Source of the DNA: DATCSE01 sp036568605
GTDB lineage: Bacteria > Pseudomonadota > Gammaproteobacteria > Burkholderiales > Burkholderiaceae_C
DNA: 13,862 bases
Assembly (NCBI GenBank): GCA_036568605.1
Contig: DATCSE010000138.1
Location: 1-13,862 of the forward strand
Reading direction: 5' to 3'
Shown: one piece after another, positions 7,550-13,333 of the stretch
Position numbering within the stretch: the stretch's first letter is position 1
Layout: the number at the start of each line of letters is the position of its first letter
Position numbers and translations under genes: made by a program
The notes under the pieces: generated by a model
Databases searched by the model: none
Told to the model about the DNA's origin: nothing
What the model saw: only the letters and a program-made list of their open reading frames with translations

Positions 7550-7640
7550 GGCAGGATTGTTGTTTCCCGCACCGAGTAGATGGTTCTTGCTTGTGCTAGG
7601 GTTGGCCCCAGTTCGGAGAAATTCCTTCTCGAGATCCGCG
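7550..7640. promoter_or_regulatory. divergent promoter region between the oxidoreductase and Lrp genes
   Basis: The 91 bp between two divergent start codons must contain the promoters or leaders of both genes. It includes a 15-bp inverted repeat at 7616-7630, GAGAA-ATTCC-TTCTC, ending 10 bp before the Lrp start codon. It is a candidate binding site for the Lrp/AsnC protein, whose family usually binds near its own start and that of the divergent target. I could not assign convincing -35/-10 pairs. The inverted repeat is seen; its role is inferred. Confidence 0.4.
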
Positions 7641-8201
7641 ATGCCAACGGAAGATGTACTTCTCGATTCGTACAGCCTGAAGATCCTGCACGAATTGCAG
7701 CGCGACGCGCGGCAGACGATCCAGCAGCTCTCGGAGCGCGTGGGCCTGTCGGCCACGCCGTGCTGGAAGCGCATCAAGGAGATGGAGGACGCCGGCGTGA
7801 TCCGCGGCTACACCGCGCTGGTCGACCGCGAGCAGGTCGGGCTGCACCTGAGCGTGATCGTCGAAGTCAACATGGGCCAGCACAGCGAGGAGCTGGTGCA
7901 GCGCTTCGAGGACGCGGTCAACGCGAGCCCGCACATCGCACGCTGCGTCTCGACCACCGGGCAGGCCGACTACATCCTGACGGTGCTGACCTCGGACATC
8001 AAGCACTACGAACAGCTGCTGCACGACACGATCTTCAAGCTGCCCGGCGTCACCCATGTGCGCTCGAGCATCGTGCTGAAGGAGATCAAGTCGGAGGTCG
8101 CGCTGCCGTACAGCAAGGCGACCCCACCGGCGCGCCGGCCGCGCAAGGCCGCGAAACCGCCCTTGCAGGCGGTTGCGGGCATGCGCAAGACGGCTCGCTA
8201 G
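7641..8201 (+). CDS. Lrp/AsnC-family transcriptional regulator (186 aa)
   Basis: A feast/famine regulator. Residues 8-57 are the AsnC-type winged HTH (LDSYSLKILHELQRDARQ, then LSERVGLSATPCWKRIKEME and GVIRGY). Residues about 68-152 are the RAM ligand-binding and oligomerising domain, with VSTTGQADYILTV at 103-115. A 30-residue basic, Pro-rich tail (SKATPPARRPRKAAKPP) extends beyond the usual family end. The ATG at 7641 was chosen because the HTH begins a few residues later and a GAG lies about 8 bp upstream; the frame is open farther upstream but crosses the divergent gene's start. Effectors are normally amino acids. The divergent indolepyruvate oxidoreductase is the obvious target, and self-regulation is likely; both are inferences. 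The DUF6494 gene follows after 33 bp. Confidence 0.93.
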   Translation: MPTEDVLLDSYSLKILHELQRDARQTIQQLSERVGLSATPCWKRIKEMEDAGVIRGYTALVDREQVGLHLSVIVEVNMGQHSEELVQRFEDAVNASPHIARCVSTTGQADYILTVLTSDIKHYEQLLHDTIFKLPGVTHVRSSIVLKEIKSEVALPYSKATPPARRPRKAAKPPLQAVAGMRKTAR

Positions 8202-8234
8202 ACTGTCCCTCGATCGCCACCACGGAGCACTGCG

Positions 8235-8441
8235 ATGAACGACGAAGCCCTGAACATGAGCATCCGCAAGTTCCTGAAGACCGTGGGCGTCAGCTCGCAG
8301 CGCGAGATCGAGCACGCCGTCGCGAAGGCGTTGGAGGACGGCAGCGTCGCGGCCTCCGCCACGCTGCCGGCGACGATGACGCTGGAGATCGCGGCGCTGA
8401 AGCTGAAGGTCACGTTCGACGGGCAGATCGCGCTGGGTTGA
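8235..8441 (+). CDS. DUF6494-family small protein (68 aa)
   Basis: A short conserved protein with the family's opening MNDEALNMSIRKFLKTVGV and the following SQREIEHAVAKALEDG, then LPATMTLEIAALKLKVTFDGQI. No signal peptide or membrane segment is visible. The predicted content is an N-terminal helical half and a C-terminal pair of strands. The ATG at 8235 has GGAG seven bases upstream, so translation is well supported. It lies 33 bp after the Lrp gene on the same strand and could be co-transcribed with it. No function is known to me for DUF6494; assignment to that family is from memory of the N-terminal pattern. Confidence 0.8.
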   Translation: MNDEALNMSIRKFLKTVGVSSQREIEHAVAKALEDGSVAASATLPATMTLEIAALKLKVTFDGQIALG

Positions 8442-8491
8442 ACGCCGCTCTTCGGCGCCTCGTCTCTCTCGCCGTTGGCCTCACCCTCCCA

Positions 8492-8562
8492 CCGTTCGCG
8501 CTGAGCCTGTCGAAGCGCTCGTGGCGCTCGGACCAGGGCTTCGACAAGCTCAGCCCGAACGG
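8492..8562. repeat. REP-like inverted repeat, copy 2 (possible bidirectional terminator)
   Basis: Left arm 8492-8517 differs from the 3819 arm by one base (GAGCCTG for GAGCTTG); right arm 8537-8562 is identical to 3865-3890. Loop of 19 bp, different in sequence from copy 1. The element lies between the convergent DUF6494 and tungstate-binding protein genes, a position where a strong hairpin could stop transcription from both sides. Confidence 0.87.
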
Positions 8563-8563
8563 T

Positions 8564-8663
8564 GTGTGGGTGGCCCGCGAACGCTGGGGTGTGGGTGGCC
8601 CGAGAACGCTGGGGTGTGCGTGGCCTGAGAACGCTGCGATTTGGGTGACCCGCGAACGCTACT
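8564..8663. repeat. four tandem 25-bp units abutting the REP-like palindrome
   Basis: Units at 8564-8588, 8589-8613, 8614-8638 and 8639-8663 share the pattern GTGTGGGTGGCCCG followed by (C/A)GAACGCTGGG. Units 1 and 2 differ at one base; units 3 and 4 are progressively more diverged. Unit 4 includes the stop codon (8659-8661, minus strand) of the TupA-type gene. Read on the minus strand each unit contains GCGTTCGCGGG or GCGTTCTCGGG, resembling the head of the palindrome arm, as in the array at 3760. Confidence 0.88.
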
Positions 8664-9519
8664 TCTTCGCGTCCGCGTTCGGAAAGAACAGCTGTTCGCC
8701 GTTGATCCTGTACCCGGCGATCGTCTGCTGCCCGTCCGGCGAGACGACCCAGTCGGCGAACGCCTGCGCCAGGTCCTTCTTCACATGCGGGTGCTTCGCC
8801 GGGTTCACGACGATCACGCCGTACTGGTTGAAGAGCCGCGTGTCGCCTTCGACCAGCACCGCGAGGTTGCCGCGGTTCTTGAAGCTGAGCCAGGTGCCGC
8901 GGTCGGTCAGCGCATAGGCGTCGGTCGCCGAGGCGATGTTCAGCGCCGGGCCCATGCCGCAGCCGCACTCCTTGTAGCCGGCGGCCTTGCCGCTCGCCGG
9001 GTTGTCGATGCCGGCGACCTTCCAGTAGCGCAGCTCGGCGGCATGGGTGCCGCTCTTGTCGGCGCGCGAGACGAACGGCGCATTCGAGCCCGCAAGCTTC
9101 GCGAACGCCGCGGCGACGTCCCTGCCGGCGATGCCGGCCGGGTCACTCTTCGGCCCGACGATCACGAAGTCGTTGTACATGACCGGCGAGCGCTTCAGCC
9201 CGAAGCCCTCGGCGACGAATTTCTCCTCGGCCGCCTGGTCGTGCACGAACAGCACGTCGGCATCGCCGCGGCGGCCGATGTCCAGTGCCTGGCCGGTCCC
9301 GACCGCGACCACCTTGACCGCGATGTTCGTGGCCTTCTGGAACGCCGGCAGCAGATGCGCGAACAGCCCGGACTGCTCGGTCGACGTCGTCGACGCCATC
9401 ACGATGCTGCGCTCCTGCGCGAGCCCGGGCACGGCAGCACTCGCCAGACAAACGACAGCGGCGGCGGCTGCCAGCGCGCGGGTCCACTGTCGTCGGGTCG
9501 ACCAGGCAGGCAGGTTCAT
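8659..9519 (-). CDS. tupA: tungstate-binding protein TupA-type, periplasmic
   Basis: A 286-residue periplasmic solute-binding protein of the tungstate ABC transporter type. Residues 1-35 are a signal peptide with an Arg-rich start and a likely cleavage after GLA. Family motifs: ASTTSTEQSGLF (42-53), where Ser/Thr hydroxyls bind the oxyanion; VAVGTGQALDIG (71-82); GDADVLFVHD (85-94); VMYNDFVIVGP (113-123); SRADKSGTH (151-159); ECGCGMG (184-190); and DAYALTDRGTW (200-210). ATG at 9519 with GGAG about 8 bp before it. The permease (tupB) and ATPase (tupC) genes usually beside it are not here: a palindrome/tandem array lies downstream and a divergent ModE-like regulator upstream. It could be served by a transporter elsewhere. 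Molybdate rather than tungstate specificity cannot be excluded by eye, but the motif set fits TupA better than ModA. Confidence 0.88.
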   Translation of the reverse strand: MNLPAWSTRRQWTRALAAAAAVVCLASAAVPGLAQERSIVMASTTSTEQSGLFAHLLPAFQKATNIAVKVVAVGTGQALDIGRRGDADVLFVHDQAAEEKFVAEGFGLKRSPVMYNDFVIVGPKSDPAGIAGRDVAAAFAKLAGSNAPFVSRADKSGTHAAELRYWKVAGIDNPASGKAAGYKECGCGMGPALNIASATDAYALTDRGTWLSFKNRGNLAVLVEGDTRLFNQYGVIVVNPAKHPHVKKDLAQAFADWVVSPDGQQTIAGYRINGEQLFFPNADAKK

Positions 9520-9647
9520 GCGGGATCTCCGGTTGAGTTGAAAAACGGCGGCAGCAGATAGGTTCTGTCATGCATATGATGGGCACCTCGATCGGCGGCG
9601 CACTGTAGGGCATCCCGCGATCTTCTTCATAGGCGGCGGACAACATA
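9520..9647. promoter_or_regulatory. divergent promoter region between tupA-type gene and ModE/PBP regulator
   Basis: The 128 bp separating two divergent starts should hold both promoters. An AT-richer patch contains TCATGCATATGA (9568-9579), a TCAT-N4-ATGA inverted repeat that could be an operator for the neighbouring ModE-like HTH. A second inverted pair, CTTCAT (9625-9630) and ATGAAG (9648-9653), overlaps the regulator start. Both repeats are seen; binding is inferred and weak. Confidence 0.35.
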
Positions 9648-10793
9648 ATGAAGTCCATGCACCAGGTCAGCATCCGACCGCAGTGGACGATCCGCCAGCC
9701 GGGTGGCACCGCGCTGGCCGAACGCACCGTCTCGCTGCTGGTCAGCGTGGCCGAACACGGCAGCCTGCTGCAGGCCTGTGCCGCGCTGAAGGTCTCGTAC
9801 CGTCACGCCTGGCAACTGATACGCGAGGGCGAGGCGCAGCTCGGCGCGCCGCTGCTGCTGATGGAGCGCGGCAAGGGCTCGCAGCTCAGCCCGATCGCCG
9901 AGAAGCTGGTCTGGGCCGATCGCCGGATCGCCGCACGGCTGTCGCCGACGCTCGATTCGCTGGCCAGCGAGCTGCAGGCCGAGATCGACCGCGTGCTGCA
10001 GCCGGCGCCGGCGCTGCTGCGCATCCACGCGAGCCACGGCTTCGCGATCGAGACGCTGCACGACTTCCTCGGCCGCACCGGCATCGTCAACGAGCTGCGC
10101 TATTGCGGGAGCACCGAGGCGGTCGCGTCGCTGGGCATGGGAGGCTGCGAGATCGCCGGCTTCCATGTGCCACAGGGCGAATTCGAGCCGGTCGCGATCG
10201 AGCACTATCGGCCCTGGCTGAAGCCGGCTGCGCAGCGGCTGATCGCGATCGCGACCCGGCGCCTCGGGCTGATGATCGCCAAGGGCGACCCGAAGAAGAT
10301 CTACGGCATCGCCGACCTGGCGCGCCCCGACCTGCGCTTCATCAACCGCCAGGAAGGATCGGGCACGCGCTTCCTGCTCGACCTGCTGCTGCGCAAGCAC
10401 GGCGTCGAGCCGGCCCGCGTGCGCGGCTACGAACAGTGCGAGTTGACCCACGCCGCGGTGGCCGCGTACGTCGCGAGCGGGATGGCCGACGTCGGCTTCG
10501 GCGTCGAGACGCCGGCGCGCCAGTTCAAGCTGGACTTCGTGCCGATCCAGACCGAGCGCTACTTCCTGCTGTGCGACGAACGGTCGCTGGACCGGCCCGA
10601 TGTGCAGAAGACGCTGGCGATCGTGCGCGGCGACGCGTTCAAGGCCGCGGTCGACCTGCTGCCCGGCTACCAGGCGACCGATGCGGGCACCGTGCTCGAG
10701 CTGGGCCAGGCATTTCCGTCGCTCGCGGCACCGGCGGCCGCAGCGCCGGCCGGCAAGCGCAGCACGCGGCCGCGCCGCGCGGCGGCGGTCTGA
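9648..10793 (+). CDS. ModE-type HTH / PBP-like one-component transcriptional regulator (381 aa)
   Basis: A DNA-binding sensor protein. Residues about 25-95 form a LysR/ModE-like winged HTH (ERTVSLLVSVAEHGSLLQACAALKVSYRHAWQLI, then LGAPLLLMERGKGSQLSPIAEKLV). Residues about 120-355 form a periplasmic-binding-protein-like domain with the signature RFINRQEGSGTRFLLDLLL (230-248) and an ALT-type GMADVGFGVETPA segment (278-290). The last 20 residues are Ala/Pro/Arg-rich and probably disordered. There is no signal peptide, so the sensor domain acts in the cytoplasm. It is divergent from the TupA-type gene; regulators with this layout are often linked to molybdate/tungstate uptake or molybdo-enzymes, so it likely senses that oxyanion or a cofactor derivative (inference). 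The ATG at 9648 is used; ATG at 9657 is an alternative. It converges on the next gene, with only four bases between the stops. Confidence 0.87.
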   Translation: MKSMHQVSIRPQWTIRQPGGTALAERTVSLLVSVAEHGSLLQACAALKVSYRHAWQLIREGEAQLGAPLLLMERGKGSQLSPIAEKLVWADRRIAARLSPTLDSLASELQAEIDRVLQPAPALLRIHASHGFAIETLHDFLGRTGIVNELRYCGSTEAVASLGMGGCEIAGFHVPQGEFEPVAIEHYRPWLKPAAQRLIAIATRRLGLMIAKGDPKKIYGIADLARPDLRFINRQEGSGTRFLLDLLLRKHGVEPARVRGYEQCELTHAAVAAYVASGMADVGFGVETPARQFKLDFVPIQTERYFLLCDERSLDRPDVQKTLAIVRGDAFKAAVDLLPGYQATDAGTVLELGQAFPSLAAPAAAAPAGKRSTRPRRAAAV

Positions 10794-10797
10794 TCGC

Positions 10798-11718
10798 TCA
10801 GATCGAGTACCCGAGCAGCATCGCGACGCCGGCCTGCTTGTTCGGACGCGCGAAGCTGTCGCGCGTCAGCCGGCCCATCTTGATCGTCAGCGCGTCGGTC
10901 TTGAACCACTTGTCGTACAGCGCGTAGATCTCGCCGCTCGCATAGACGCGCGAGAGGCTGCGGTCGATCGCGGCGAGCAGCGCGGTGTCGCCCTTGCGCA
11001 CCATCACGGCGTACGGCTCGACCGACAGCGCGAGGTTGCTCACCACCAGCGTGTCCAGCGCCTTGTCGTTCGACGCGAGGCCCAGCAGCAGCGAGTCGTC
11101 CTGCGGGAACGCGCGCACCTTGCCTTCCTTCAGCGCCTTGTAGGCCTCGCCGTTGTTGTCGAAAGTCGTGAGCTGCGCGCCGCGCAATTCGCTTTCGGCG
11201 AGCTGCTTGAACAGCTTCTCGGAGGTCGTGCCCTTGCTCAGCGCGACCGGCACGCCGTCCAGGTCCTTGACCGCCTCGACCTTCATGTCCTTGTTCGTCA
11301 GCACGCGCATCGCGGCGACGAAATAGGTGTAGCTGAAATCGACCTTCTCCTGGCGCGCCATCGTGTTGGTCGTCGAGCCGCACTCCATGTCGATCTCGCC
11401 AGCGAGCAGCTTCGGAATGCGCTCGGGGCCGCTCACGACCTTGTACTGGACCTTGAGGTCGGGCAGCTTGAGCTCGCGCTTGATCTCCTCGATCGCGTTC
11501 AGGCACAGGTCCACCGAATAGCCGACCGACTGCTTCTGCGCATTCAGGAACGAGAACGGCCGGGCCGCTTCGCGCACGCCCATCACGATCGTGTGGGTCT
11601 CGCGGATCTTGCTCATCGTGTCGCCGGCGGCATGGGCCGGCAGCGCAGCGGCGGCGGCGACGAACGCCGCGAGCGGCAGCATCAGGGCACGCAGCGTGCG
11701 TGCGGAAAGCGGGGGCAT
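10798..11718 (-). CDS. amino-acid ABC transporter solute-binding protein, glutamate/aspartate (GltI) type
   Basis: A 306-residue periplasmic binding protein of family 3 (SBP_bac_3). Residues 1-30 are a signal peptide ending AHA. The mature protein has IVMGVREAARPFSF (44-57), GYSVDLC (66-72), the ERIPKLLAGEIDMECGSTTNT region (99-119) that in GltI-type proteins holds the amino-acid-binding residues, FSYTYFV (128-134), and the closing YALYDKWF (265-272). The ECGSTTN pattern is characteristic of the glutamate/aspartate branch. The ATG at 11718 has GGAG with a 9-base spacer. No gltJ, gltK or gltL homologue lies next to it within this window, so it is an isolated binding protein here; its partners may be elsewhere. 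Its stop lies four bases from the convergent regulator's stop, leaving no room for a separate terminator. Confidence 0.9.
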   Translation of the reverse strand: MPPLSARTLRALMLPLAAFVAAAAALPAHAAGDTMSKIRETHTIVMGVREAARPFSFLNAQKQSVGYSVDLCLNAIEEIKRELKLPDLKVQYKVVSGPERIPKLLAGEIDMECGSTTNTMARQEKVDFSYTYFVAAMRVLTNKDMKVEAVKDLDGVPVALSKGTTSEKLFKQLAESELRGAQLTTFDNNGEAYKALKEGKVRAFPQDDSLLLGLASNDKALDTLVVSNLALSVEPYAVMVRKGDTALLAAIDRSLSRVYASGEIYALYDKWFKTDALTIKMGRLTRDSFARPNKQAGVAMLLGYSI

Positions 11719-12019
11719 GGACAGGAACTCCAACGAACGTGTGATCGAATCGACTCGACCAGGCTTCCTGGTGGTCGCAGATCGAATTGTGCGTCGAACT
11801 CCGGGATATCCCAGGTGCGCGCCGGCGCGAACCGCGCGGCACCGGCACTTGAACCCCATTTCCGTGTCGCAGTTCCGCTGCTGCACCGATGCAGGGCCAA
11901 GGCCGCATGTCGGCGCATCCCGAAACCCCGGTCAGATCATGCTTCACCTTGCCGTCCGCGCAGCACACGCCGATGCGCGCCGGCGCATCGCCCCCGGCGC
12001 GGCATCGCGCCCGCTGTGC
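11719..12019. other. 301-bp intergenic stretch without a gene
   Basis: No convincing coding sequence was found; open frames here have Arg/Ala/Pro shadows only. It holds the ribosome site and presumably the promoter of the solute-binding protein gene (right part of its leader), an inverted repeat ACCAGG-CTT-CCTGGT at 11758-11772 within that leader, and a strong hairpin at 11971-11990 beyond the end of the histone-like gene. Confidence 0.6.
11971..11990 (-). terminator. GC-rich hairpin downstream of the histone-like gene
   Basis: CGATGCGC-GCCG-GCGCATCG forms a perfect 8-bp stem with a 4-base loop, 30 bp after the stop codon of the minus-strand gene at 12020-12511. No run of U follows on the minus strand, so if it ends transcription it is not a textbook intrinsic terminator; it could instead protect the 3' end. 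Confidence 0.4.
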
Positions 12020-12511
12020 TTACTTGCCAGGCTTCGCGCCGGCGGGCTCGTGCTGCTTGGGGCGCCCGGTCTTCAGGCTGGGCACACCGCCCACCGCGGC
12101 GAGGAAGGCCTGGTCGTTCATCGCGTTCAGGGCCGCGACGCCGGCACGCAGCAGCTCGCTCTTCTTGGTCGGCCGCTTCAGGTTCGCGGCGCGCAGCTTC
12201 AGGCTCTCGAGCACCGCGTACTCGGCCTTCGGGATCGTGAAGCTGTCGCGCACCAGCTTGTGCTTGGCCTTGGGAGCCGCCGATGGCGCCGGCGCCGCAG
12301 GCTTCTTCGCGCTCGCGGCGGCCGACTTCGCGGCGGCTTTCTTGGCACTCGCAGCGACCTTCGCAGGCGCCTTGGTTGCGGCCTTCACGGCCTTCACGGC
12401 TTTCGATGCGGTCTTCGGTTCGGCCTTCTGTTCGACCTTCTGTTCGACCTTCGGTGCAGTCTTTTGCGCCGGTTTTTGCACGGTCTTGCGAGGGGTGGTC
12501 TTGGCAGTCAT
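12020..12511 (-). CDS. histone H1-like Lys/Ala-rich protein with RHH-like C-terminal domain (163 aa)
   Basis: Residues 1-82 are a low-complexity, strongly basic tail of Lys, Ala and Pro with repeated KxxxK, VEQK and AKKxA motifs, similar in composition to bacterial histone H1-like proteins. Residues about 83-150 are globular: HKLVRDSFTIPKAEYAVLESLKLRAANLKRPTKKSELLRAGVAAL has the strand-helix-helix layout of a ribbon-helix-helix DNA-binding domain, followed by AMNDQAFLAAVGGVPSLKTGRP. It therefore probably binds DNA, with the tail adding nonspecific affinity (inference). Start is the ATG at 12511. A conserved protein of this C-terminal type occurs in many Burkholderiales but I know no tested function. 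The AT-rich triple repeat 17-43 bp upstream is a candidate promoter and self-operator. The tail's repeats make length variation among strains likely. Confidence 0.82.
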   Translation of the reverse strand: MTAKTTPRKTVQKPAQKTAPKVEQKVEQKAEPKTASKAVKAVKAATKAPAKVAASAKKAAAKSAAASAKKPAAPAPSAAPKAKHKLVRDSFTIPKAEYAVLESLKLRAANLKRPTKKSELLRAGVAALNAMNDQAFLAAVGGVPSLKTGRPKQHEPAGAKPGK

Positions 12512-12527
12512 CGTCCTGACATCGAAG

Positions 12528-12554
12528 GTTTATACGGTATATACAGTTTATACC
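12528..12554 (-). promoter_or_regulatory. AT-rich triple 9-mer repeat, candidate promoter/operator
   Basis: Three head-to-tail 9-bp units, GTTTATACG (12528), GTATATACA (12537) and GTTTATACC (12546), form a rare AT-rich island in GC-rich DNA. It lies 17-43 bp upstream of the histone-like/RHH gene start, where a -10 element would fall. GGTATA and TATACC also pair as an inverted repeat (12536-12541 and 12549-12554). RHH proteins often bind such short tandem or inverted repeats, so autoregulation is plausible but inferred. Confidence 0.5.
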
Positions 12555-12580
12555 GACTTCGACCCCTGCCGCCTAGGCGA

Positions 12581-13168
12581 TCAGCGGAAGCGATACACGT
12601 AGCGCAGCTGCCCGAACGTCTCGCCGGGGTTCGGCTCCTTGATGCCGCCGTTCGAGAAGTGCTGCACCCGCAGCGCCAGTTCATGCTCGCGCTGCGCGCC
12701 GAAGCTGCGCCCGACCGCGAGGTGGTCGCCGAAGTTGAAGGTCGTCGAGAAGCTCTTGCGCTCGGTGCGGTAGATCGGCGTCAGCGCGTTCGCGCCGATG
12801 CCGGCTTCGAAGAACCACGGCGAGCTGCCGCCGTCGGGGCGCCAGCGGAACACCGGCGTGATGCCGATCTGCGTCGTGTAGGCCGAACCGGAGTCGCCAA
12901 CGGCCGGGCCGCGCCAGCGGCCCAGCGCGGCCTCCCAGTAACCCGACAGCTCGCCGCTGCCCAACGACCAGCGGCGGTTCCAGTCCCACGTGACGCCTAT
13001 CGTCGCCGAATCGGTGTCGCCCGCGCTGCCGTATTGCGCGAACGCGGACTGCGGTGCGAGGTCGAACGCTGCGGCACTGCCGGCGCCACCTCCGAGAGCC
13101 AGCAAGGCCAGCGATCCACAGAGCAGGCGCAGCGATGACGATGACAAGTTTGATGATGATCGAACCAT
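12581..13168 (-). CDS. pagL: lipid A 3-O-deacylase, PagL family
   Basis: A 195-residue outer-membrane beta-barrel enzyme that removes the 3-O acyl chain of lipid A. Residues 1-34 are a signal peptide (Ser-rich start, LLCGSLALLALGGG core, ending SAAA before FDL). Alternating aromatic/polar strands follow (SATIGVTWDWN, GYWEAALGRW, TQIGITPVFRWR). The C-terminal catalytic segment LRVQHFSNGGIKEPNPGETFGQL carries His170, Ser172 and Glu183, matching the His-x-Ser and Glu triad established for Pseudomonas PagL, and the protein ends in aromatic VYRFR, as outer-membrane proteins do. ATG at 13168 gives a full signal peptide; the ribosome site is weak and the frame is open 41 codons farther upstream without protein-like content. 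No other LPS gene is adjacent. Lowering of lipid A acylation would soften immune recognition and membrane charge (family knowledge). Confidence 0.88.
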   Translation of the reverse strand: MVRSSSNLSSSSLRLLCGSLALLALGGGAGSAAAFDLAPQSAFAQYGSAGDTDSATIGVTWDWNRRWSLGSGELSGYWEAALGRWRGPAVGDSGSAYTTQIGITPVFRWRPDGGSSPWFFEAGIGANALTPIYRTERKSFSTTFNFGDHLAVGRSFGAQREHELALRVQHFSNGGIKEPNPGETFGQLRYVYRFR

Positions 13169-13333
13169 AGTGGGCCGGGTTTGTATGCCGAAACGAAGGG
13201 CAAGGCCAGTCTTCGCCGGTTCACCTTGGGCTGCGTGGGGACGATCGCCGGCGCGCATGCACACCGGCGCGACTTGTGGACAAGCGCGCAACCGGGCCGC
13301 CGAGGCAAGCCGCGTGCCACTTGCAGGGGTGAC

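Noticed and set aside
4610..7579. A 989-codon open frame on the plus strand opposite the indolepyruvate oxidoreductase
   Set aside because: It is rich in Arg, Ala, His, Val and Asp with no motif and no protein-like order. Such antisense frames are expected in GC-rich genes, and the minus strand carries full catalytic motifs.
7542..7640. 33-residue N-terminal extension of the Lrp regulator
   Set aside because: It overlaps the start of the divergent oxidoreductase, and Lrp proteins begin shortly before the HTH, as they do from the ATG at 7641.
7550..7777. 76-residue N-terminal extension of the oxidoreductase
   Set aside because: It would run through the start and HTH of the divergent Lrp gene and has no similarity to the enzyme's N-terminus.
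8564..8663. CRISPR array
   Set aside because: The 25-bp units are directly adjacent with no spacers and only four copies, and no cas genes are present.
10600..12240. A 546-codon plus-strand frame opposite the solute-binding protein
   Set aside because: Shadow of the minus-strand gene: low complexity, no motifs, and it crosses a clear intergenic region.
13169..13333. Possible small gene or RNA between PagL and the sirtuin
   Set aside because: The 165-bp gap has no protein-like frame with a ribosome site and no convincing structured element.
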